DNA of 64,000 nucleotides from Pseudomonas sp. ICMP 561 (GTDB lineage: Bacteria > Pseudomonadota > Gammaproteobacteria > Pseudomonadales > Pseudomonadaceae). A program made the position numbers and the translations under genes. Shown piece by piece: positions 57,334 through 64,000 of this stretch (position 1 is its first letter; each line of letters starts with the position of its first letter). Under the pieces are notes generated by a model. That model was not told where the DNA came from. It was given only the letters and a program-made list of their open reading frames with translations, and searched no databases. The DNA lies in the NCBI RefSeq assembly GCF_002699985.1, contig NZ_LKBT01000034.1, positions 310,001-374,000 on the forward strand. Direction: 5' to 3'.

Positions 57334-58068
57334 ATGCGCTTCGCGCTTGCCCTCTCGCTGACGGCCGTTTTTTTGAGCGGCTGTGCCAGCCACGCCGACC
57401 GCAATCCTGACGGCACGTGGATCAATCAAGCGGCTATCGAAGCCGCCGTAAAAGGCGACAACCTGCGCCAGGCACTGCTTGCCAACGGCCCGAATCTGGA
57501 ATGGCAGATCGATACCAAAACCAGCCAGGCCTTGTACTCCAACGGCTTTGAAGTGGGCGAAGGTAAAATCACCAGCGCCGCCGACGGCAAGTTGCGCATC
57601 GACTATTACAACTTTGTCGAAGACCTGCAGGTCAAGGGCGACGAACTGGTTCAAGCGGCCAGCGAGTCAGGTCCTGAGCAGCGCTTCGAAAAGCCGAAAA
57701 CCCCTGCTGCCGAAGGTGCGCCGACTGGTGCCAGTTTCGAAGCTGCGCTGTACAACGCCTACATGGGCGGCAAATGGACCATCGTCAATGGCGACGGCCA
57801 GGGCAATACCGTGCAATTCAAGCCGGATGGGAGCATTCAGGGCTTGCCGGATAATGACCGTTACGCGTTGTGCCTGGCTGGCGATTGCGCAGCCATGAGC
57901 GGCGAGTACGACAGCATGTGGCTGGAAAAGAACGAGCAGGGCAACCCGTGGATCTTCTCCCGCAAAGGCAAGCAACTGGAGATTTTCCAGGCCGTCAATG
58001 CCGCAGAAGCTGACCAGATGCCAGAGCTCCGCCCAGGCCCGCGTCGCTGGTTGCTTGAGCTGAATTGA
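57334..58068 (+). CDS. Lipoprotein of unknown function
   Basis: 244 residues from ATG 57334. The signal peptide with lipobox FLSGCASHAD predicts lipidation at about C17; residue +2 is Ala, so outer-membrane sorting is expected. The mature part has no domain I recognise; it holds a proline-rich linker (EKPKTPAAEGAPTGA) and two similar-sized beta-rich halves, the second with two close cysteines (YALCLAGDCAAM) that could pair. It lies 52 bases after ridA and may share its transcript. Confidence 0.8.
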   Translation: MRFALALSLTAVFLSGCASHADRNPDGTWINQAAIEAAVKGDNLRQALLANGPNLEWQIDTKTSQALYSNGFEVGEGKITSAADGKLRIDYYNFVEDLQVKGDELVQAASESGPEQRFEKPKTPAAEGAPTGASFEAALYNAYMGGKWTIVNGDGQGNTVQFKPDGSIQGLPDNDRYALCLAGDCAAMSGEYDSMWLEKNEQGNPWIFSRKGKQLEIFQAVNAAEADQMPELRPGPRRWLLELN

Positions 58069-58094
58069 TCGAAAGATTTGCAGGGATGAAATCC

Positions 58095-58223
58095 GGAGGA
58101 CCGGCTTCAGCCGGGAGGGCTTTATTCCTGCCGACACATATGCATTGTATTCGCCGACTTCCTCCCGGCTAAAGCCAGTCCTACGGTTATGCGATATCCG
58201 TAGGAGCGGCTTTAGCCGCGAGA
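58095..58223. repeat. REP family A: complete pair plus an extra single arm
   Basis: Pair at 58095-58184 (ACCGGCTTCAGCCGG and CCGGCTAAAGCCAG) and a third arm at 58200-58223 (GTAGGAGCGGCTTTAGCCGC). Located between the lipoprotein and the convergent SDR gene; the layout mirrors the half-arm plus pair at 11.5 kb. Confidence 0.85.
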
Positions 58224-58259
58224 GAATCACAGAGCATGGCGCTCCAGCAAGGTCATAAT

Positions 58260-59114
58260 TCAATCAGGCCCCAGCAACGCCTCATACCCTTCCTTATAAG
58301 TCGGATACCTCGGCACCCAGCCCAGTGCTTTAGCCCTCGCATTACTGCATCGTTTGCTGCCCGCCCGGCGCACGGCGGCGCCTTCGGCCCAATGCGTCAC
58401 GCCCAGATACTCGCGGATCCACTGCACGACTTCGGCCAGCGGTACGGGCGCATCGTCCACGCCAATGTAGCAATCCTCGAGCGCGACACCCTGAGCGTCT
58501 GCCTTCAGCAGCAAAGCCAACAATCCCGCGGCGTCGTCGGCGTGTATCCGGTTGCCATATAAAGGCGGGTCGATTGCCACGCTGTAACCCTGGCGCACCC
58601 GATTCGACAGATCATTGCGATCGGGGCCGTAAATGCCGGTCAGGCGCACAATGCTGGCCGGGAAGCCGCTATTCAGCGCCACTTGCTCGGCCTCCAGCAT
58701 GATCTTGCCCGAGAAGGTGTCGGCTTCGGTTGGCGATGTTTCGTCAACCCACTCCCCGTTTTGCTGGCCATAAACACCGCTGCTGGACACAAAAATGATC
58801 CGTTTCGGCTGCTGGCCGCGCTCTTTCAACCACTGAAGCACCCGCTGCTGTCCTTCGACATACGCGGCCCGATAGCCGGTCTCATCACGCTCGGTGGGCG
58901 TGGCGCAATACACCAGATAGTCGATGGCCGTGTTGGGCCAAGTGGCAGGAATGGACGGGCTGAACAGGTCGCCAGCCACGCCGTTCACGCCATCCGGCAG
59001 CAGGGCAATAGTGCGCCGCAGGCCATGAACCACCCAGCCTGAAGACAGCAGCTGCGTGGCCAGACGACTTCCAATATCGCCGCAGCCAGCGATCAGGACA
59101 GAAGGTGTAGACAT
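58260..59114 (-). CDS. NAD(P)-dependent epimerase/dehydratase-like SDR protein
   Basis: 284 residues from ATG 59114 (MSTPSVLIAGCGDIGSRLATQLL). Extended SDR fold: nucleotide loop GCGDIGSRLA (a GxxGxxG variant), the active-site-like SSSGVYGQQNGEWVDE with serine and Tyr, and IVRLTGIYGPDRN. The lysine of YxxxK is not obvious at its usual place (the following segment is KIMLEAEQV), so catalysis is uncertain. The YeeZ-like subgroup is the closest that I know. A 37-residue in-frame extension upstream is rejected as non-homologous. Confidence 0.85.
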   Translation of the reverse strand: MSTPSVLIAGCGDIGSRLATQLLSSGWVVHGLRRTIALLPDGVNGVAGDLFSPSIPATWPNTAIDYLVYCATPTERDETGYRAAYVEGQQRVLQWLKERGQQPKRIIFVSSSGVYGQQNGEWVDETSPTEADTFSGKIMLEAEQVALNSGFPASIVRLTGIYGPDRNDLSNRVRQGYSVAIDPPLYGNRIHADDAAGLLALLLKADAQGVALEDCYIGVDDAPVPLAEVVQWIREYLGVTHWAEGAAVRRAGSKRCSNARAKALGWVPRYPTYKEGYEALLGPD

Positions 59115-59331
59115 GATGAACTCCCTACAAACAAGGCGGGTAAGACGGCCATGAAACATGGGCCAAAGCTGACCCGCCAGATGCGTATGATGGAAAAAAA
59201 GATACTCTATTACTTTTGTTAACAAGAATTACTTGCAATAATACCGGCCCGTTTGTTCTCCTCCTGACGTCGAACGCATAGCGCGACGTAGCAGAGCGAC
59301 CCACCTTCTTCTTTACTCAGGTCCGGCCAGC

Positions 59332-60315
59332 ATGACACGTACTACCTCCTCCGCTTCGCCAACCCAGCTACCCAGCCTGCCGCGTGCATGGCGTGGTATC
59401 GCAGCACTGCTGCTGAGCCTGATGCTTGCACCTGCTGCTTTCGCTGGTCAGGCTGCTCCCGCTAATCCAGCTACCGCCCCGGCGCCAGCAACTGCTCCGG
59501 CGACGACCCCTGCGCCGTCGTCGCAAACCACTGCACCGGTTGCTCAGGAAGGCGCGGCTCCGGTTGAAGGCCCCGCGATTGTCGAGCCCGAGGATAACAG
59601 CCTCGGCATGTCCCACGACCTGTCGCCTTGGGGTATGTACCAGAACGCAGACATCATCGTTAAAGCCGTCATGATCGGCCTGGCGATCGCATCGATCATT
59701 ACCTGGACTATCTGGATCGCCAAGGGTTTCGAATTGCTGGGTGCCAAGCGTCGTCTGCGCACCGAGATCGCCAACCTGAAAAAGGCCCGCACCCTGTCCG
59801 AAGCCAGCGAAAGCGCTGCCAAGGAAGGTACGCTGGCCAACCTGCTCGTCCATGACGCCATGGAAGAGATGCGCTTGTCGGTGAACAGCCGCGAGCGTGA
59901 AGGCATTAAAGAACGTGTGAGCTTCCGTCTTGAGCGTCTGGTTGCTGCGTGCGGCCGTAACATGAGCATGGGCACCGGCGTTCTGGCCACCATCGGTTCG
60001 ACTGCGCCGTTCGTAGGTCTGTTCGGTACCGTGTGGGGCATCATGAACAGCTTCATCGGTATTGCCAAAACCCAGACCACCAACCTTGCTGTCGTTGCGC
60101 CGGGTATTGCCGAGGCTCTGCTGGCGACGGCACTGGGTCTGGTCGCTGCGATTCCTGCGGTTGTTATCTACAACGTCTTCGCTCGCTCCATCGCCGGTTA
60201 CAAAGCACAGGTTTCCGATGCGTCGGCACAGGTTCTGCTGTTGGTCAGCCGTGATCTCGATCACCAGCCAACTGCCGACCGTACTCAGTCGCCACATATG
60301 GTCAAGGTGGGCTAA
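59332..60315 (+). CDS. exbB: ExbB, proton-channel subunit of the TonB system
   Basis: 327 residues. A signal-like N-terminus (about 1-42) and an Ala/Pro/Thr-rich periplasmic stretch (about 43-85) precede the MotA/TolQ/ExbB core: first core helix at about 105-127 (NADIIVKAVMIGLAIASIITW), cytoplasmic loop, and the paired helices around GVLATIGSTAPFVGLFGTVWGIMNSF and VVAPGIAEALLATALGLVAAIPA. The long P/A extension is characteristic of Pseudomonas ExbB. The ExbB pentamer with ExbD uses the proton gradient to energise TonB. Confidence 0.95.
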   Translation: MTRTTSSASPTQLPSLPRAWRGIAALLLSLMLAPAAFAGQAAPANPATAPAPATAPATTPAPSSQTTAPVAQEGAAPVEGPAIVEPEDNSLGMSHDLSPWGMYQNADIIVKAVMIGLAIASIITWTIWIAKGFELLGAKRRLRTEIANLKKARTLSEASESAAKEGTLANLLVHDAMEEMRLSVNSREREGIKERVSFRLERLVAACGRNMSMGTGVLATIGSTAPFVGLFGTVWGIMNSFIGIAKTQTTNLAVVAPGIAEALLATALGLVAAIPAVVIYNVFARSIAGYKAQVSDASAQVLLLVSRDLDHQPTADRTQSPHMVKVG

Positions 60316-60318
60316 ACC

Positions 60319-60744
60319 TTGGGCATGCATCTGAAAGAAGGCGACGACGATCTCGCCGAAAACCACGAAATCAACGTAACGCCGTTCATCGACGTCATGT
60401 TGGTCCTGTTGATCATCTTCATGGTGGCAGCGCCTTTGGCGACGGTTGATATCAAAGTCGACCTGCCCGCCTCGACCGCCAAGCCGCAGCCCCGGCCCGA
60501 GAAACCAGTGTTCCTCAGCGTCAAGGCTGATCAGAGTTTGTACCTGGGCGACGACAAAGTCGCTCCTGAGCAGTTGGGTCAGATCCTCGACGCCCGAACC
60601 AAGGGCAAAAAGGACACCACGATCTTCTTCCAGGCCGATAAAGGCGTGGATTACGGTGACCTGATGGAAGTGATGAATGCCCTGCGCTCTGCGGGCTACC
60701 TCAAAGTCGGTCTGGTCGGTCTCGAGACGGTTGGTAAGAAATGA
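60319..60744 (+). CDS. exbD: ExbD, TonB-system subunit
   Basis: 141 residues from TTG 60319 (reading M-G-M-H-L-K), chosen because the P. putida protein as I recall it begins MGLHL; ATG 60325 gives 139 residues and cannot be excluded. One membrane helix at about 22-42 (VTPFIDVMLVLLIIFMVAAP) carries the essential proton-relay aspartate. The periplasmic domain follows with FFQADKGVDYGDLMEVMNAL. The stop overlaps the tonB ATG (ATGA). Start three bases after the exbB stop region implies coupling. Confidence 0.94.
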   Translation: MGMHLKEGDDDLAENHEINVTPFIDVMLVLLIIFMVAAPLATVDIKVDLPASTAKPQPRPEKPVFLSVKADQSLYLGDDKVAPEQLGQILDARTKGKKDTTIFFQADKGVDYGDLMEVMNALRSAGYLKVGLVGLETVGKK

Positions 60745-61484
60745 TCAGTACGCGCCAAAAACTGACGCGCTATAGCGGTAGTCTGTTGTTGGTGCTGGCC
60801 GTGCATGCCATCGCGATCGTGGTCGCACTCCGCTGGCCTGCATCCCAGGCCATCGAGCTGCCTCCGGCGGCCATGATGGTGGAGTTGGCACCTGAGCCAG
60901 AACCGGCCCCGCCGCCGCCACCGCAAGTGGTTCAGCCGCCTCAACCTCCAGCCCCCGAGGAAGAAATCATTCCCAAGGTGGCTGAAGTCGAAAAGGCAGA
61001 AATTGCTGTGCCCAAGCCGGTGGTCAAGCCGAAGCCAAAACCTCAGCCGCCAAAGCCGGTGAAAAAGCCTGAGCCTCCGAAGGATTTGCCAGCCGACGAG
61101 AAACAGGTCGATACACCGCCTACGACAGCCAAGGTCGAGAAATCGGCTGCGCCAACGCCACCCAGTCAGCCTGCACCGCCAAGCAATGCGCTGCCTACCT
61201 GGCAGGGTGATTTGCTGAAGCATCTGGCCAAGTTCAAGAAGTACCCGGAAGATGCTCGCCGTCGCGGTATGCAAGGGGTCGCTCGCTTGCGCTTTGTGGT
61301 TGATGCCGATGGCAACGTGCTGTCGTATTCGATTGCAGGCAGTTCAGGCAGTCCATCGCTGGACAGGGCCACCATGGAGATGATCCGTCGTGCCCAGCCA
61401 TTGCCTAAACCGCCAGCGGAAACGCTGAACAACGGCACTATCGAGATCCTGGCGCCGTTCGTTTATTCACTTGATCGGCGTTAA
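60741..61484 (+). CDS. tonB: TonB energy-transducing protein
   Basis: 247 residues. Membrane anchor about 12-33 (YSGSLLLVLAVHAIAIVVAL, with the histidine of the conserved SHxxH-like face as H22), a long Pro/Lys/Glu-rich spacer (about 48-150: PEPAPPPPPQ, KPKPKPQPPKP), and the C-terminal TonB domain (about 155-247) with KFKKYPEDARRRGMQGVARL. It contacts the TonB boxes of outer-membrane receptors such as the siderophore receptor at 23.1-25.6 kb. Third gene of exbBD-tonB. Confidence 0.95.
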   Translation: MISTRQKLTRYSGSLLLVLAVHAIAIVVALRWPASQAIELPPAAMMVELAPEPEPAPPPPPQVVQPPQPPAPEEEIIPKVAEVEKAEIAVPKPVVKPKPKPQPPKPVKKPEPPKDLPADEKQVDTPPTTAKVEKSAAPTPPSQPAPPSNALPTWQGDLLKHLAKFKKYPEDARRRGMQGVARLRFVVDADGNVLSYSIAGSSGSPSLDRATMEMIRRAQPLPKPPAETLNNGTIEILAPFVYSLDRR

Positions 61485-61575
61485 CTCGTAATTTTGATAC
61501 AACGCAGTTACTTGATAACGTGCGTCTATCGATTGCAGCCGCTATGCTGGGGCCGCAACTTCATGGACGCACGTT

Positions 61576-62499
61576 ATGACTCTCACAGAATTGCGCTACA
61601 TCGTTACCCTCGCTCAGGAACAGCACTTCGGCCACGCTGCTGAACGCTGTCACGTCAGTCAGCCGACATTGTCGGTGGGCGTCAAAAAGCTTGAAGATGA
61701 ACTGGGTGTGCTTATTTTTGAGCGCAGCAAGAGTGCCGTGCGTCTGACCCCCGTGGGTGAAGGCATCGTCGCTCAGGCACAAAAGGTTCTGGAACAAGCC
61801 CAAGGCATCCGTGAGTTGGCCCAGGCTGGCAAGAACCAGCTGACCGCGCCACTCAAAGTCGGTGCGATCTACACCGTCGGCCCTTACCTGTTCCCGCATT
61901 TGATTCCGCAACTGCACCGGGTCGCCCCGCAAATGCCGTTGTATATCGAAGAAAACTTCACTCACGTGCTGCGCGACAAACTGCGTAACGGTGAGCTGGA
62001 TGCGATCATCATCGCCCTGCCGTTCAATGAAGCCGACGTGCTGACCATGCAGCTTTATGACGAGCCGTTCTACGTCCTGATGCCTGCAGATCACCCATGG
62101 ACTCAGAAAGAAACCATCGACGCCTCGGCGCTCAACGACAAGAGCCTGTTGCTGCTGGGCGAAGGTCATTGCTTCCGTGATCAGGTGCTTGAGGCTTGCC
62201 CGACCCTGACCAAGGGCAGCGAAGGTGCCAAGCACACGACGGTGGAATCCAGCTCCTTGGAAACCATTCGCCACATGGTTGCTTCTGGCCTGGGGATTTC
62301 GATCCTGCCGATGTCGGCGGTGGACAGCCATCACTACGCGCCTGGCGTAATAGAAGTGCGTCCGCTGACGCCACCGGTTCCGTTCCGCACAGTAGCGATT
62401 GCCTGGCGCGCCAGCTTCCCGCGGCCCAAGGCAATCGAGATCCTCGCTGACTCCGTGCGTCTGTGCTCGGTGGCACGTCCGAAAACCCAAGCGAGCTGA
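61576..62499 (+). CDS. oxyR: Hydrogen peroxide sensor and regulator OxyR
   Basis: 307 residues. LysR-type N-terminus MTLTELRYIVTLAQEQHFGHAAERC with the OxyR-specific HVSQPTLSVGVKKLEDELG. The redox cysteines fall exactly at C199 and C208 (GEGHCFRDQVLEACPTL), the E. coli OxyR numbers, so peroxide sensing through a C199-C208 disulfide is expected. It activates catalase and alkyl hydroperoxide reductase genes. recG starts 8 bases after the stop; the oxyR-recG pair is conserved in pseudomonads. Confidence 0.97.
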   Translation: MTLTELRYIVTLAQEQHFGHAAERCHVSQPTLSVGVKKLEDELGVLIFERSKSAVRLTPVGEGIVAQAQKVLEQAQGIRELAQAGKNQLTAPLKVGAIYTVGPYLFPHLIPQLHRVAPQMPLYIEENFTHVLRDKLRNGELDAIIIALPFNEADVLTMQLYDEPFYVLMPADHPWTQKETIDASALNDKSLLLLGEGHCFRDQVLEACPTLTKGSEGAKHTTVESSSLETIRHMVASGLGISILPMSAVDSHHYAPGVIEVRPLTPPVPFRTVAIAWRASFPRPKAIEILADSVRLCSVARPKTQAS

Positions 62500-62507
62500 G
62501 TGGTCCC

Positions 62508-64000
62508 ATGAGCGAGTTGTCTCAAGTCTCGGTCACCGCGCTGAAGGGTGTCGGCGAGGCCATGGCCGAGAAGCTCGCCAAGGTCGGTCTGGAAAATCTG
62601 CAGGACGTATTGTTTCACTTGCCTTTGCGTTACCAGGACCGCACCCGTGTTGTGCCTATCGGTCAGTTGCGTCCCGGCCAGGACGCGGTGATTGAAGGAA
62701 CGGTCAGCGGCGCTGATGTGGTGATGGGCAAGCGGCGCAGTCTGCTGGTGCGTCTGAACGATGGCACCGGAAGCCTGAGCCTCAGGTTTTATCACTTCAG
62801 TAACGCGCAGAAAGAAGCGCTCAAACGCGGCACCCACATCCGCTGTTTCGGTGAGGCCCGGCCCGGCGCATCAGGTCTGGAAATCTATCATCCGGAATAC
62901 CGTGCGCTGACTGGCAGCGAACCCGCGCCCGTGGAGCAAACGCTCACGCCGATCTACCCGACGACCGAGGGCCTTACCCAGCAGCGCTTGCGCCAGTTGA
63001 GCCAGCAAACGCTTACCCTGCTTGGGCCAAAAAGTCTGCCAGACTGGTTACCTGAAGAGCTCGCGCGGGATTATCAGCTTGCGCCGCTGGATGATGCGAT
63101 TCGCTATCTGCACCACCCGCCCGCTGACGCCGATGTCGAAGAGCTCGCCCTCGGCCATCACTGGGCCCAGCATCGGTTGGCGTTTGAAGAGCTGCTGACC
63201 CATCAGCTTTCCCAACAGCGTTTACGCGAAAGCCTGCGTTCGCAGCGTGCTCCGGCGTTGCCGCTGGCCAAGAAGCTGCCGAAGCAATTTCTCGCCAATC
63301 TTGGCTTCCCGCCCACCGGAGCCCAGCAGCGTGTCGGCAAGGAAGTGGCCTACGATTTGAGTCAGCCGGAGCCCATGCTGCGTTTGATTCAGGGCGATGT
63401 GGGCGCAGGAAAAACCGTAGTCGCTGCCCTGGCCGCGCTTCAGGCGCTGGAGGCCGGTTACCAGGTCGCGCTGATGGCGCCGACCGAGATTCTTGCCGAG
63501 CAGCACTACATCAACTTCAAGCGCTGGCTGGAACCCCTGGGTATTGAAACCGCCTGGCTGGCGGGCAAGCTCAAGGGCAAAGCGCGGGTCAGCTCGCTGG
63601 AGCAGATCGCGGGCGGCACGCCAATGGTGGTCGGCACCCATGCGCTGTTTCAGGACGAAGTGCACTTCAAGAATCTCGCCCTGGTGATTATCGACGAGCA
63701 GCACCGCTTCGGTGTGCAGCAACGTCTGGCCCTGCGCAAGAAAGGCGTTGGTGGCCTGATGTGTCCGCACCAGTTGATCATGACGGCCACACCGATTCCA
63801 CGGACGCTGGCGATGAGCGCCTACGCGGATCTGGACACTTCGATCCTCGATGAGCTGCCGCCCGGACGTACCCCGGTCAACACGGTGCTGGTGGTCGACT
63901 CCCGGCGTATCGAAGTTATTGAGCGCGTGCGTGCGGCATGTGCCGAAGGTCGGCAGACGTATTGGGTCTGCACATTGATCGAGGAGTCCGAAGAGCTGAC
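62508..64000 (+). CDS. recG: ATP-dependent DNA helicase RecG, 3' truncated by window
   Basis: Open from ATG 62508 (MSELSQVSVTALKGVGEAMA) to the window edge, 497 codons of about 690. The N-terminal wedge/OB domain (about 1-150) includes LPLRYQDRT and FYHFSNAQKEALKRGTH. The helicase core begins with the motif I GDVGAGKT (about 296-303), motif Ia MAPTEILAEQH, motif II DEQH in IIDEQHRFGVQQR (about 395), and motif III MTATPIPRTLAM. RecG remodels stalled forks and branched DNA. The remaining part (second RecA domain and TRG motif) lies to the right. Confidence 0.97.
   Translation, partial: MSELSQVSVTALKGVGEAMAEKLAKVGLENLQDVLFHLPLRYQDRTRVVPIGQLRPGQDAVIEGTVSGADVVMGKRRSLLVRLNDGTGSLSLRFYHFSNAQKEALKRGTHIRCFGEARPGASGLEIYHPEYRALTGSEPAPVEQTLTPIYPTTEGLTQQRLRQLSQQTLTLLGPKSLPDWLPEELARDYQLAPLDDAIRYLHHPPADADVEELALGHHWAQHRLAFEELLTHQLSQQRLRESLRSQRAPALPLAKKLPKQFLANLGFPPTGAQQRVGKEVAYDLSQPEPMLRLIQGDVGAGKTVVAALAALQALEAGYQVALMAPTEILAEQHYINFKRWLEPLGIETAWLAGKLKGKARVSSLEQIAGGTPMVVGTHALFQDEVHFKNLALVIIDEQHRFGVQQRLALRKKGVGGLMCPHQLIMTATPIPRTLAMSAYADLDTSILDELPPGRTPVNTVLVVDSRRIEVIERVRAACAEGRQTYWVCTLIEESEEL

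Noticed and set aside
59215-59255. A/T-rich segment upstream of exbB as a Fur box
   Set aside because: Matches to the 19-bp consensus were too few; iron control of exbBD-tonB is plausible but not shown by this sequence.

Overview
The window is chromosomal DNA of a Pseudomonas species. The diagnostic gene set is hemC-hemD-hemX-hemY, dsbH, algQ, algP, lppL-lysA-dapF-xerC, sutA, glnK-amtB, comM, rep-xpt, radC-coaBC-dut-algC-argB, pyrE/crc, rph, gmk-rpoZ-spoT, exbB-exbD-tonB and oxyR-recG. AlgQ, AlgP, SutA and Crc together are a Pseudomonas signature. The many GTAGGA..TCCTAC hairpins (REP elements) resemble those of the P. fluorescens/syringae/putida lineages rather than P. aeruginosa; species level is an inference.

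Layout. 1-5.4 kb: haem synthesis genes (hemC cut by the window start), the DsbB-type protein DsbH and the anti-sigma factor AlgQ. 5.7-12.7 kb: an FKBP isomerase, histone-like AlgP, an ABC-F ATPase, a short MscS-like channel, a LysE exporter, rnk and cyaY. 12.9-17.5 kb: one tight operon, lppL-lysA-dapF-DUF484-xerC-HAD. 17.7-21.2 kb: sutA, a YjbQ protein, the nitrogen operon glnK-amtB with a readable sigma-54 promoter and NtrC-like site, and ubiK. 21.4-27.8 kb: a PLP enzyme with a divergent Lrp-type regulator, then an iron cell-surface-signalling cassette (FecI sigma, FecR, TonB-dependent receptor). 27.9-32.7 kb: comM between two near-identical hairpin repeats, then an AT-rich accessory patch with an Imm10-like orphan immunity gene, an unknown 95-aa gene and a BRO-N protein. 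32.9-39.7 kb: chemoreceptor, LysR regulator with a divergent MATE pump, and an EAL protein with a degenerate GGDEF. 39.9-62.5 kb: mainly core genes for replication and repair, nucleotide, CoA, exopolysaccharide and arginine synthesis, stringent response and TonB energy supply. recG runs off the right end.

How the genes work together. The FecI/FecR/receptor set depends on ExbB-ExbD-TonB, encoded 34 kb away, for energy. GlnK gates AmtB. RpoZ and SpoT link RNA polymerase to ppGpp. CoaBC, Dut, AlgC and ArgB are co-oriented housekeeping enzymes. AlgQ, AlgP and AlgC are historically tied to alginate control or synthesis.

The most unusual signals are non-coding. At least five hairpin families are scattered between genes. 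Different hairpin cores sit in the same conserved leader and trailer, and two hairpins of different families carry the same ~13-15-nt insertion. Protein oddities are a DsbH without one of the four redox cysteines and an AlgC with a 400-residue membrane-anchored extension. I did not find a complete undescribed defence or mobile system; the hairpin mosaic is the best candidate for something not well described. All positions and motifs come from reading the sequence; no database search was run.
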